DNA of 35,315 nt from Acidimicrobiales bacterium (GCA_025456085.1 JALOLF010000043.1:1-35315), one strand, 5' to 3'; shown: positions 12,424 to 19,829, counted from the stretch's first letter. The notes: generated from the sequence alone by a model not told the origin. Numbers and translations are program-made.

Positions 12424-13791
12424 ATGGTGAGGGACATGGGGATCGTGATCGGGGTCGTGGTGCTGGCGCTGGTCGTCGTCGGCGTCGTCGTGGCCCTTCG
12501 TCGGCGGAGGCCCGAGCGTGACGGGAGCGTCGTCGCCGTGCCGTCGGCCGTACCCGCCGCCGCCCCCACTCCCGCCGGCGACGGAGCGGGCGACCCGGCC
12601 GAGCCCGTGCCCGACGTGGTGGTGCAGACCGACGATGGCGCAGACGAGCACGACGACGTCCACCTGACCCGGTTCGCGGCGCCGGGCACCCGGGCTCTGG
12701 CCAAGCCGGTCGGGATGTCGGCGTCGTTGCCGGTGACCGTTGCCGGGGGTCCCGCCCCCTCGCCGGGGCAGCCGGACCTGGGGGAGGGAGCGGCCGAGGA
12801 GGAGATGCCGGAGCCCGAGTCGGAGTCCGAGCCGGAGCCGGTCGGGGAGTCGGTCGTCGAACCGGTGGAGGAACCGGTCGAGTCGGAGCCGGTCGGGGAG
12901 TCGGTCGTCGAACCGGTGGAGGACCCGGTCGAGCCGGAGCCGGTCGGGGAGTCGGTCGTCGAACCGGTGGAGGACCCGGTCGAGTCGGAGCCGGTCGGGG
13001 AGTCGGTCGTCGAACCGGTGGAGGACCCGGTCGAGCCGGGGCCGGAGTCGGAGCCCGAGCCCGAGCCGGAGCCGGTCGGGGAGTCCGTCGTCGAACCGGT
13101 GGAGGACCCGGTCGAGCCCGAATCCGAGCCCGAGCCGGAACCCGAGCCGGTCATGGACGACCTCGTGGCGGCCGAGCCCCGCGAGGCGGGGCAGCTCGAG
13201 TCGCCGCTGGAGTCGGATGCAGGCGCGCCGTCGGTCGCGGATGGCCTCGTCGCGGAGGACGCCGCTGGCGACGCGGAGGCTCCGACCGTCGTGGAGCTGC
13301 AGCCCGAGCCCGACCTCGATCCGGTCGACCTGATCATCCGGGCCCTGATCGACCGGGCGCGGGAACGGCACGTGGCGGTTGCCGACGTCGCCGCCGAGCT
13401 GCTCGAACAGGCCGATCTCGAGGATCGCGACATCGATGCCGTGTTCGCGGATCTGGTCGATCGCACGGCCACCGACGAGGACCTCATCAGCCCCGCGGCA
13501 CGGCTCGACGAGCTGACCGCCTCCGATGCCGCGATGCCGCGCCGACCGGGACAGATGAACCAGTTCGCGCAGCTCGATCGTCAGGCCAAGAAGCGCGTCA
13601 TCATCAGGGTGCTCTGCCTGCTGGTCGCGCTCAAGGAGGACAACCGTCTGCGGCCGAGCAGCCCGCGCTCGGAAGCCGAGACCCGCCAGTGGCCCCTGGC
13701 CCGGGTGGTGTGGCCGCTCCCGGCTCCCGGAGCCGACAGCACGCGGGACACCTCGGTGGCGGCGGATCTGCTCGACCTGATCCGCGACTGA
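12424..13791 (+). CDS. Single-pass membrane protein with acidic 17-residue repeats and a C-terminal RVIIRVLC module
   Basis: A 455-residue protein of unknown function. Residues ~5-30 form one membrane helix (GIVIGVVVLALVVVGVVVAL) followed by RRRR, giving an N-out/C-in anchor. Residues ~120-250 are an acidic Pro/Glu/Val linker with five copies of a 17-residue unit (EPVGESVVEPVEDPVE plus P or S). The C-terminal ~150 residues are helical (DLIIRALIDRARERHVAV) and contain, at residues 379-405, a module NxFAxL...RVIIRVLCxLVA that recurs in the 69-residue protein encoded at 13842-14051. The cytoplasmic tail may therefore be an interaction or scaffold domain (inference). ATG at 12436 is an alternative start. 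It converges on the small-gene cluster. Confidence 0.78.
   Translation: MVRDMGIVIGVVVLALVVVGVVVALRRRRPERDGSVVAVPSAVPAAAPTPAGDGAGDPAEPVPDVVVQTDDGADEHDDVHLTRFAAPGTRALAKPVGMSASLPVTVAGGPAPSPGQPDLGEGAAEEEMPEPESESEPEPVGESVVEPVEEPVESEPVGESVVEPVEDPVEPEPVGESVVEPVEDPVESEPVGESVVEPVEDPVEPGPESEPEPEPEPVGESVVEPVEDPVEPESEPEPEPEPVMDDLVAAEPREAGQLESPLESDAGAPSVADGLVAEDAAGDAEAPTVVELQPEPDLDPVDLIIRALIDRARERHVAVADVAAELLEQADLEDRDIDAVFADLVDRTATDEDLISPAARLDELTASDAAMPRRPGQMNQFAQLDRQAKKRVIIRVLCLLVALKEDNRLRPSSPRSEAETRQWPLARVVWPLPAPGADSTRDTSVAADLLDLIRD
12835..13119 (+). repeat. 51-bp in-frame minisatellite, five copies
   Basis: Four tandem 51-bp units (12835-12885, 12886-12936, 12937-12987, 12988-13038), a 30-base Glu/Pro insert (13039-13068) and a fifth unit (13069-13119). 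Copies are almost identical even at synonymous sites, differing mainly at the codons for Glu/Asp and the last residue (Ser, Pro, Ser, Pro, Pro), which suggests recent expansion by slippage or recombination. Frame is preserved because the unit is a multiple of three. Confidence 0.92.
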
Positions 13792-13821
13792 TCGCCACCC
13801 GCCACGGTCCGGGTCGCCGAG

Positions 13822-13836
13822 GCGGGGAGCCCCCGC
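13822..13836. terminator. Small hairpin between convergent genes
   Basis: GCGGGG-AGC-CCCCGC (13822-13836) lies in the 50-base gap between the convergent stops of the membrane protein and the 69-residue gene. There is no T-tract; the terminator role is inferred from position. Confidence 0.3.
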
Positions 13837-13841
13837 GCCGG

Positions 13842-14051
13842 CTACAGGACGATGGCGGAGTCGGTGGCGGGAGCGAGGTGCCCGGCGTCGCCTTCGGCGT
13901 CGGACTCGCCGTAGGCCACCAGCTCGCACAGCACGCGGATGATCACCCGCAGCCGTTCTTCCTTGGTGAGCGAGGCGAACGGGTTGTCGTCACGGCGCAG
14001 GTGGACGACCGCCGTCGGCTCGCGGAGATCGATGATCTCGTGGTTCGTCAC
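13842..14051 (-). CDS. Hypothetical small protein with RVIIRVLC module, 69 aa
   Basis: I do not recognise a family. It begins MTNHEIIDLREP, echoing MAQHEHIDLTTL of the protein just upstream. Residues 23-49 match residues 379-405 of the 455-residue membrane protein at 16 of 27 positions without gaps (N-F-A-L, then RVIIRVLC, LVA and a final Glu). The codons differ at synonymous sites, so the match is conserved as protein. The module is probably an amphipathic helix with one Cys. The tail is acidic and polar. Start is GTG 14051, with AGGGCAG just upstream; it follows the 62-residue gene by 15 bases and is probably co-transcribed with it. Confidence 0.72.
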   Translation of the reverse strand: MTNHEIIDLREPTAVVHLRRDDNPFASLTKEERLRVIIRVLCELVAYGESDAEGDAGHLAPATDSAIVL

Positions 14052-14066
14052 GAGCTGCCCTGGTGC

Positions 14067-14255
14067 TCAGCGACGCCGAGGCAGCGTCGACCCGGAGGTC
14101 GTCGGCGCGCTCGGTGACGTCGTGGCGGGTCGCATCGTCGACACGTCGACCGCGCCGCGTGACAGGAGCTCGTCGGCGGTGACGAACTCGGTGGACGCGA
14201 GCAGCCGCTCGACCTCCCGGAGGGTGGTCAGATCGATGTGCTCGTGCTGTGCCAT
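14067..14255 (-). CDS. Hypothetical small protein, 62 aa
   Basis: An unrecognised protein: a helical, acidic N-terminal half (DLTTLREVERLLASTEFVTA, then DELLSRG) and a disordered Ser/Thr/Pro tail ending LPRRR. The neighbouring 75-residue protein also ends LPRRR. I chose ATG 14255 because GGAAGG precedes it at good spacing and the region upstream carries a promoter/leader block shared with the 75-residue gene; the longer frame to 14342 would run through that block. It is followed 15 bases later by the 69-residue gene. Confidence 0.68.
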   Translation of the reverse strand: MAQHEHIDLTTLREVERLLASTEFVTADELLSRGAVDVSTMRPATTSPSAPTTSGSTLPRRR

Positions 14256-14262
14256 GCCGGAC

Positions 14263-14308
14263 CTGCCTTCCGCTCCGCCCATCGATCGGGTCTGCGCCGT
14301 CACGCTAG
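14263..14308 (-). promoter_or_regulatory. Promoter and conserved leader of the 62-aa gene
   Basis: Read on the minus strand: -10-like TAGCGT inside CTAGCGTG (14301-14308), 20 bases, then the leader TGGGCGGAGCGGAAGGCAG (14281 down to 14263) that contains the ribosome site, then 7 bases to the ATG. The block at 14572-14617 has the same elements at the same spacing, with 18 of 19 leader bases identical. Confidence 0.6.
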
Positions 14309-14338
14309 AGGGCTGTCGGGCTCGGGTGGGGGATGCGC

Positions 14339-14566
14339 TCATCGCCGGCGGGGGAGCAGCACGAGGCCGTCACGGGCGGCTTGTCGCCGACGGGCGATCT
14401 CGGCGCGCAGCTCGTCCTCGGCGCGGATCGTCTCGGCGGCGCGCACGATGACCTCGAGGCGATCCTGGAGGGATCGGGCCGACGCCAGTTCGGCGAGGGC
14501 TGCGAGCTCGGTCGTCGGGGCGAGTGTGACGTCCCCGTACTGGACAGGGGTCGCGAGCAGTTGCAT
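14339..14566 (-). CDS. Hypothetical small protein, 75 aa, helical
   Basis: No family recognised. After MQLLATPVQYGDVTLAP the protein is a long charged helix, AALAELASARSLQDRLEVIV continuing to RAAETIRAEDELRAEIARRR, and it ends LPRRR like its neighbour. The segment SLQDRLEVIVR loosely resembles SLTKEERLRVIIR of the 69-residue protein if a two-residue gap is allowed, so distant kinship is possible. AGGAAGG lies 9 bases before ATG 14566. The gene has its own promoter/leader block, nearly identical to that of the 62-residue gene. Confidence 0.68.
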   Translation of the reverse strand: MQLLATPVQYGDVTLAPTTELAALAELASARSLQDRLEVIVRAAETIRAEDELRAEIARRRQAARDGLVLLPRRR

Positions 14567-14571
14567 CGCGT

Positions 14572-14617
14572 CTGCCTTCCTCTCCGCCCAGAGCCGGAAT
14601 CGACCTGCGCACCCTAG
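14572..14617 (-). promoter_or_regulatory. Promoter and conserved leader of the 75-aa gene
   Basis: Minus strand: -10-like TAGGGT inside CTAGGGTG (14610-14617), 20 bases, then TGGGCGGAGAGGAAGGCAG (14590 down to 14572), then 5 bases to the ATG. It matches the block at 14263-14308 in element order, spacing and sequence, while the 20 bases between the elements differ. Confidence 0.6.
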
Positions 14618-14671
14618 GGGGCGCCGCGGGCCCGGGCGCGGATGGTCACCCGCGCCCGGCGGGAGGGAGGT

Positions 14672-15610
14672 TCAGGTGTCGGCCAGCTGTGCGATCACGC
14701 CGGCCATGGCGTCCATGGCGTCGGCCTGCACGACGACGTAGGACATCCCCCACCGCTCCCGGCGGGCCTGCAACGTCTCGCACATCGACGCCGTCGATCC
14801 GACCAGGGCGTGGGGCACGTCGCCGACCTCGCCGGGGTCGATCCCGAACAGGCCGGCCATGAGCTCGTTGGTGCCGGCGACGTCGTCGGTCTCGATCACC
14901 GCGAACAGCAGGCAGTTGAGCTCCAGGTCCTCGAAGCGCGCGCCGGCGGCCTCGCGCACCCAGGCGACCTTGCGGTCGGTCGCGGCGCCGGTGGCGTCGG
15001 CTGCGGTGCTGGCGTCGATGGCGCCGCTGCGCAGCGCGGGGTTGATGCCCACGATGTCGGCCTCACGTGCGGCGAAGGACAGGACCCGCCCACCGCCTCC
15101 ACCGATGAGCAGCGGCGGGTGCGGCTGCTGGACGGGGCGTGGCGTGCCCGACAGCCCCTGGAGCCGGTAGTGCTCGCCCTCGAAGGTGACCGGGTCGGGT
15201 CCGAACAGGCCCTTGAGGACGGTGACGGCCTCCTCCATGCGGCTCACCCGGACCGGCGCCGGGTCGTGCGGGATGCCCGACTGCTCGTAGTCGGTGGTCA
15301 TCCAGCCCGCGCCGATCCCCACCTCGAGGCGGCCCTCGCTGAGCAGATCGAGGGTGGCCAACTCCTTGGCGAGCACGACGGGGTGCTTGAAGTCGTTGTC
15401 GTGCACCAGCGCCCCGACCCGCAGCCGGGTGGTCGCGTCGGCGGCGGCCATCATGGCGGGCACCGGTGCGAGCTGGTCGCCGAAGTGGTCGGGCAGGAAC
15501 AGCGTCGAGAAGCCGAGGTCCTCGGCTCGCCTGGCCTGGTCGACCCACGCCGAACGGCTGGCCGCGTTGGTGAGCTGGATGCCGAATCGGAACCTGCGCG
15601 GGTGCGCCAT
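14672..15610 (-). CDS. Luciferase-like monooxygenase family, probable F420-dependent oxidoreductase
   Basis: A 312-residue LLM-class protein. It starts MAHPRRFRFGIQLTNAASRS and shows RRAEDLGFSTLFLPDHFGDQ, the LRVGALVHDNDFKHPVVLAK strand and TLDLLSEGRLEVGIGAGW, all typical of F420-binding TIM-barrel oxidoreductases. It most resembles the MSMEG_2516-type branch, by memory of motif wording only. ATG 15610 has GGGAGGGAG about 10 bases upstream; the frame extends 13 residues further without a better site. It is divergent from the penicillin-binding protein. Substrate unknown. Confidence 0.85.
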   Translation of the reverse strand: MAHPRRFRFGIQLTNAASRSAWVDQARRAEDLGFSTLFLPDHFGDQLAPVPAMMAAADATTRLRVGALVHDNDFKHPVVLAKELATLDLLSEGRLEVGIGAGWMTTDYEQSGIPHDPAPVRVSRMEEAVTVLKGLFGPDPVTFEGEHYRLQGLSGTPRPVQQPHPPLLIGGGGGRVLSFAAREADIVGINPALRSGAIDASTAADATGAATDRKVAWVREAAGARFEDLELNCLLFAVIETDDVAGTNELMAGLFGIDPGEVGDVPHALVGSTASMCETLQARRERWGMSYVVVQADAMDAMAGVIAQLADT

Positions 15611-15721
15611 GGCGTGTCGTCTCCCTCCCGTTGCGTGTTCGGAGCGCATCGGGCGCCGCCGACGCTACCGCTGCCGGGCGCCGGGTGTCGGCCCTGCCTT
15701 TGGGGCGGGGAGCCGGGCCGG

Positions 15722-15727
15722 TATCGT
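15722..15727 (+). promoter_or_regulatory. Possible -10 box TATCGT, leaderless start
   Basis: TATCGT fits TAnnnT and ends 10 bases before the GTG at 15738. With no ribosome site there, a transcript starting at or just before that codon is plausible. It also overlaps the alternative GTG at 15726, which favours the later start. Confidence 0.35.
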
Positions 15728-15737
15728 GGTCGTTCGC

Positions 15738-17951
15738 GTGCGCCTCCTCCGACTGCTCCTCGCCCTCGCGCTCAGTGCGCTGCTCGTCGCCGGCACCGTT
15801 GCGGCCGTGAGCCCGTACGCCCGCGAGGTGGCCCTGGCCAGCCGTTCCGAGACGGCTGACATCGACCTGAGCGCACTCGACGACTTCGCCGTGCGGTCCT
15901 ACGTCTACGCCTCCGACGGCTCGCTGCTGTCCACCCTGCACGGACCCGAGAACCGTGAGCCGTTGACCCTCGATCAGGTGCCCGACACCGTGAAGCAGTC
16001 GGTGCTGGCCGTCGAGGACTCCGACTTCTACTTCCACGGCGGCGTCAACCTGCGAGCGACGGCCCGGGCACTGCTGGAGAACGTCTCGGCCGGCAGCATC
16101 GAGCAGGGCGGCTCCACCATCACCCAGCAGCTCGTCAAGAACGCGCTCCTGAACTCCGACCAGGACCTCGACCGCAAGTCCAAGGAAGCCATGCTGGCGC
16201 TGCGGCTGGAGGAGGAGCTGACCGACGAGGCCGAGGCTGCCGGGGCCGCCGACCCCAAGCGGGTGGCCAAGGACCGGATCCTCGAGACCTACCTCAACAC
16301 CGTCTACTTCGGCTCCGGGGCCTACGGGGTGCAGGCCGCGGCCGAGGTGTACTGGGGCAAGTCGGCGGCCGACCTGGACTGGGCGGAGGCCGCCATGCTG
16401 GCCGCGCTCATCTCCAATCCGGTCGGGCACGACCCCACGCTGAACCCGGACGCGGCCCGATCGGCCCGCCGCGCCGCGCTCGATCGCCTGGTCGACGTGG
16501 AGGTGCTCACCTCGGAGCAGGCCCAGGCCTTCGCCTCTGCGCCCCTCCCCGAGTCGCGGTGCCAGGTGGCCGACGCCACCTCTGTGGCCTGTGGCGACCT
16601 GACGTTGCCGCCCAAGGAGGACTACTTCGCCGAAGAGGTGAAGCAGCTCCTGCTCAACGACCCCTCGTTCGGGCTGGGGGCCGAGTACCTCGACCGCTAC
16701 AACCTGGTGTTCGGCGGCGGGCTGCGGATCTTCACGACCATCGACCCGGCGGCGCAGCAGGCCGCGGTGCAGGCGGTCAACGACAACACGCCGGCCAACT
16801 CCATCGGGGTCACGGCGTCGATGGTGGCGGTGGAGCCCTCCACCGGGGCGGTGCGGGCCATGGTCGGCGGGCCGGGCTTCGATCAGTTCGAGTACAACAT
16901 CGCCACCCACCAGCCCGGACGGCAGACGGGTTCGTCGTTCAAGACCTACGTGCTGCTCACCGCGCTGGAGATGGGCAACGTCCCGTCCGACAGCATCGAG
17001 GGGGGCGGTTCGTTCGCCAACCCGGGCGGCGTGCCGGACCCGTACCGGATCTCCGGCAAGGGCGGCACCCTCACCAGCGTCACCACGGCGTCCTCCAACG
17101 GTGCCTTCGTGCGCCTCGGGCAGGTGGTCGGGCTCGACAACGTGATCGACCTCGCCCAGCGCCTGGGCATCTCCTCCGAGCTGGCGCCGGTCATCTCGTT
17201 GCCGCTGGGCACGGTCGAGACGACCCCCATCGAGATGGCGTCGGCCTATTCGACCATCGCCAACGGGGGCATCCACCAGCCCTACTACTTCATCGATCGC
17301 ATCGAGGACCGCGACGGCACCGTCCTGTGGCAACGGGTGCCCAACGGCACGCGGGGCTTCTCGCAGCAGACGGCGTGCCTGGCCACCGAGATCCTCGAGG
17401 CCAACGTGAAGTCCGGGACCGGCACCCGGGCCCGCCTGTCGAACCAGGACGCAGCCGGCAAGACGGGCACCACCGAGGAGCACTCCGACGCCTGGTTCGT
17501 CGGCTACACGCCCTACCTGTCCACGGCGGTGTGGATGGGCAACCCCAACGAGCGGGTGCCGATGTACAGCCTCGGCGGCAAGGCCAACTTCGGCGGCACC
17601 TACCCGGCGGAGATCTGGCACGACTTCAACGAGACGTATCACGCCGGCAAGCCGCCCATCCCGTTCCCGGCGTGCGAGACGACCCGGTCGGCCCGCAAGG
17701 TGCGCGGACCCGACGACCCGTCCAAGGCGCCCGGCTCGTCCAGCTCGACCGGCTCCAGCTCGTCGGGTTCCGGCTCCAAGCGGTCACCGACCAGCCCGTC
17801 GACCACCGCCACGACGGCGCCGGCCGATCCCGGCGACGACGAGCCCGATGTGGTCGAACCGGCGCCGACCACCGCTGCACCCCCCACGGCGCCGCCGACC
17901 ATCACCCTGCCACCACCGACCACGTCACCCGGTCGGGGTGGCGGCGACTAG
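15738..17951 (+). CDS. Class A (bifunctional) penicillin-binding protein
   Basis: A 737-residue peptidoglycan synthase. It has a short cytoplasmic start and one membrane anchor (LLRLLLALALSALLVAG). The GT51 glycosyltransferase domain shows EDSDFYFHGG (catalytic Glu93), QGGSTITQQLVKN, the RKSKEAMLALRLE block and ETYLNTVYFGSGAYGVQAAA. The transpeptidase domain shows SSFK (nucleophile Ser399, Lys402), SSN (452-454) and KTG (575-577). A Ser/Pro/Thr-rich extracytoplasmic tail of about 85 residues ends the protein. All catalytic motifs are intact, so it should polymerise and cross-link glycan strands outside the membrane. The start is GTG 15738 (or 15726), inferred from the anchor and a -10 box; a longer frame upstream is not coding. 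The zinc-ribbon gene follows 8 bases later. Confidence 0.95.
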   Translation: MRLLRLLLALALSALLVAGTVAAVSPYAREVALASRSETADIDLSALDDFAVRSYVYASDGSLLSTLHGPENREPLTLDQVPDTVKQSVLAVEDSDFYFHGGVNLRATARALLENVSAGSIEQGGSTITQQLVKNALLNSDQDLDRKSKEAMLALRLEEELTDEAEAAGAADPKRVAKDRILETYLNTVYFGSGAYGVQAAAEVYWGKSAADLDWAEAAMLAALISNPVGHDPTLNPDAARSARRAALDRLVDVEVLTSEQAQAFASAPLPESRCQVADATSVACGDLTLPPKEDYFAEEVKQLLLNDPSFGLGAEYLDRYNLVFGGGLRIFTTIDPAAQQAAVQAVNDNTPANSIGVTASMVAVEPSTGAVRAMVGGPGFDQFEYNIATHQPGRQTGSSFKTYVLLTALEMGNVPSDSIEGGGSFANPGGVPDPYRISGKGGTLTSVTTASSNGAFVRLGQVVGLDNVIDLAQRLGISSELAPVISLPLGTVETTPIEMASAYSTIANGGIHQPYYFIDRIEDRDGTVLWQRVPNGTRGFSQQTACLATEILEANVKSGTGTRARLSNQDAAGKTGTTEEHSDAWFVGYTPYLSTAVWMGNPNERVPMYSLGGKANFGGTYPAEIWHDFNETYHAGKPPIPFPACETTRSARKVRGPDDPSKAPGSSSSTGSSSSGSGSKRSPTSPSTTATTAPADPGDDEPDVVEPAPTTAAPPTAPPTITLPPPTTSPGRGGGD

Positions 17952-17959
17952 GGAGCCAG

Positions 17960-18673
17960 ATGAGCGAGCTCGAGCGGTTGCTCGACCTGCAGGACCACGA
18001 CACGACCCTCGACCAGCTCCACCACCGGCGGGCCACCCTGCCGGTGCGCGAACGGGTCCGGGCCAACGAAGCGGCGCTCACGGACCTGGCGCGCCAGCGT
18101 GCGGCGGTGCAGGCCCGACGCGACGAGCTCGACCGCCGCCAGCGCCGCGCCGAGGACGAAGCGGCGAGCATCGAGGCCAAGGCGGGCGACGTGGACCGCA
18201 AGCTCTACGGCGGCACCGTCACCTCCCCCCGGGAGCTGCAGGCGCTCCAGGACGACCTCGCAGCCCTGCGCCGCCACCAGCGCGAGCTGGAGGACCAGGC
18301 GCTCGAGGCCATGGAGGAGGCCGAGCCGGTCGACGCCGAGCTGGCGGCGATGGACGGGCGTCGGGTCGTGCTCGACGCCGAGGGCGTCGCCGCGCTGGCC
18401 GAGCTGGCCGAGGCGGAGGCGTCGATCGACACCGAGCTGGCCGCCGTCGGCGCCGAGCGAGACGCCCTGGCCCAGGACGTGGAGCCGGCGCTGTTGCGCC
18501 GCTACGAGGACCTGCGGCGCCACCTCGGCGGTGTCGCCGTCGCCCGTCTGGTCGGTTCGTCGTGCGGCGGCTGCCACCTGAGCCTGTCGGCGGCGGCGCT
18601 CGACCAGATGCGCCACGACGCCGGTGGCGGGGTGGCGCACTGCGAAGAGTGCGGCCGCATCCTCGTGCACTGA
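17960..18673 (+). CDS. C4-type zinc-ribbon coiled-coil protein (DUF164 family)
   Basis: A 237-residue protein: a long antiparallel coiled coil over about residues 1-180 (MSELERLLDLQDHDTTLDQL opening, the LYGGTVTSPRELQALQDDL turn typical of the family) followed by a zinc ribbon with Cys202/Cys205 (SSCGGCHLSLS) and Cys228/Cys231 (HCEECGRILVH). The family is widespread in actinobacteria with no settled function; binding of nucleic acid or a protein partner is usually proposed. GGGAG lies just before the ATG, 8 bases after the penicillin-binding protein. Its place upstream of a histidine phosphatase matches the conserved actinobacterial order of DUF164 before a CobC-type phosphatase. Confidence 0.88.
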   Translation: MSELERLLDLQDHDTTLDQLHHRRATLPVRERVRANEAALTDLARQRAAVQARRDELDRRQRRAEDEAASIEAKAGDVDRKLYGGTVTSPRELQALQDDLAALRRHQRELEDQALEAMEEAEPVDAELAAMDGRRVVLDAEGVAALAELAEAEASIDTELAAVGAERDALAQDVEPALLRRYEDLRRHLGGVAVARLVGSSCGGCHLSLSAAALDQMRHDAGGGVAHCEECGRILVH

Positions 18674-18683
18674 GAGGTCGGTC

Positions 18684-19181
18684 GTGCTGCTGTGGTTCGC
18701 CGGGCTGAGCGTGGTGTTCGTGTGGTGGGTGTTCCGCAGCCCCGCCCTCGACTACCGCCTGGTCATGCTGGGCTCGGTGCTGCCCCTCGGCGAGGCGGTG
18801 CTGGGCGGCCCCCGTGTGCTGCACACCCTGGTGCTGGCCGTGGTCGTCATGCTGGGCATCATGGTGCTCACCCAGCGGCGACGACTCCTGCGTCGCCGAC
18901 TCATCGGCCTGCCCATCGGGTTGATGATGCACCTCGTGCTGGACGGCGTCTGGAGCGTCGACCAGGTCTTCTGGTGGCCGTTCCTGGGCTTCGACTTCGG
19001 CTCCGGCGGCCTGCCCGAGCTGGAGCGCGGCGCGGCGGTGCTGCTGCTCCAGGAACTGGTCGGTGCGGTGGCGCTGGTGTGGTTCTGGCACCACTTCGAG
19101 CTGGGCACCCGGGCGAACCGCGACCGGTTCCTGCGCACCGGTCATCTCCCACGTGACCAGGGCCCGGTGGGCACGTGCTGA
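18684..19181 (+). CDS. Polytopic membrane protein of unknown function
   Basis: A 165-residue protein with four or five predicted membrane helices (LLWFAGLSVVFVWWVF, VLHTLVLAVVVMLGIMVL, IGLPIGLMMHLVLDGVW, AAVLLLQELVGAVALVWFW) and Arg-rich cytoplasmic loops (TQRRRLLRRR). The HT...H..LD arrangement in helices loosely recalls the YdjM/DUF457 membrane metal-dependent hydrolases, but I would not assign it. Start GTG 18684 follows GAGAGG at 6 bases, and the last 7 bases overlap the start of the histidine phosphatase, so the two are translationally coupled. Confidence 0.78.
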   Translation: MLLWFAGLSVVFVWWVFRSPALDYRLVMLGSVLPLGEAVLGGPRVLHTLVLAVVVMLGIMVLTQRRRLLRRRLIGLPIGLMMHLVLDGVWSVDQVFWWPFLGFDFGSGGLPELERGAAVLLLQELVGAVALVWFWHHFELGTRANRDRFLRTGHLPRDQGPVGTC

Positions 19182-19768
19182 TCCTGGCCCGACACGGCCG
19201 CACCGAGGCCAACGCCGCGGGACTGCTCCTCGGTCGCCTCGACCCGGCGCTCGACGAGGTGGGCCGCCGGCAGGCCGTGGCGCTGGCTGACGGACTGGGG
19301 CGTGGCGGGACGGTCGACGAGGTGGTGGCCAGCCCGTTGCGTCGCACCCGGGAGACCGCCGCTGCCATCGCCGAGGGTACGGGTGCGCCCGTCACCGTGG
19401 ACGAGCGGTGGATCGAGCTCGACTACGGGGCCTTCGACGGCGTGCCGCTGGCGGACATCCCGGTCGAGACCTGGGCGCGCTGGCGGGGCGATCCGACCTT
19501 CGCGCCGCCCGGCGGGGAGTCCCTGGCCGAGCTGGGGGTCCGGGTCCGCGTCGTGCTCGACGAGCTGAGCGATCGGGCACGTGATCGCACCGTGGTGGTC
19601 GTCAGCCACGTGTCGCCGATCAAGGCGGCGGTGGCGTGGGCGCTCGGCGTGGGTGACGAGGTGACCTGGCGCCTGTTCGTGGCGCCGGCCTCGCTCACCC
19701 GCATCGCCGTCACCGAGCGGGGGCCCGTCGTGCAGTCCTTCAACGAGGTCGCCCACCTCGAGCGCTGA
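19175..19768 (+). CDS. Histidine phosphatase family protein (PhoE/CobC-like)
   Basis: A 197-residue phosphatase with the RHG motif LARHGRTEAN at the N-terminus (phospho-accepting His7), ASPLRRTRETA, the acid residue in IELDYGAFDG and the second catalytic His in VVVSHVSPIKA. It hydrolyses a phosphomonoester; the substrate could be alpha-ribazole phosphate, a sugar phosphate or 3-phosphoglycerate. In mycobacteria the matching position next to the DUF164 gene is held by an RNase H/CobC fusion; here only the phosphatase domain is present. Start GTG 19175 overlaps the preceding stop by 7 bases. Confidence 0.92.
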   Translation: MLILARHGRTEANAAGLLLGRLDPALDEVGRRQAVALADGLGRGGTVDEVVASPLRRTRETAAAIAEGTGAPVTVDERWIELDYGAFDGVPLADIPVETWARWRGDPTFAPPGGESLAELGVRVRVVLDELSDRARDRTVVVVSHVSPIKAAVAWALGVGDEVTWRLFVAPASLTRIAVTERGPVVQSFNEVAHLER

Positions 19769-19815
19769 GCGCCGCGGCCCGACCGGTTGCCGCGGGTCGG
19801 CGCGTCGTGCGCGCC

Positions 19816-19821
19816 TAGGCT
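19816..19821 (+). promoter_or_regulatory. -10 box TAGGCT, probable leaderless promoter
   Basis: TAGGCT fits TAnnnT and ends 8 bases before ATG 19830. No ribosome site precedes that ATG, so translation from the transcript's first codon is likely. Confidence 0.45.
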
Positions 19822-19829
19822 CACCGGCG

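Noticed and set aside
11658-13487. 609-codon minus frame rich in Gly/Ser/Thr repeats
   Set aside because: The GSTGSSTGSTTDSP repeat is only the antisense image of the 51-bp minisatellite of the membrane protein.
15063-17642. 859-codon minus frame over the penicillin-binding protein
   Set aside because: Antisense to a gene with every catalytic motif intact.
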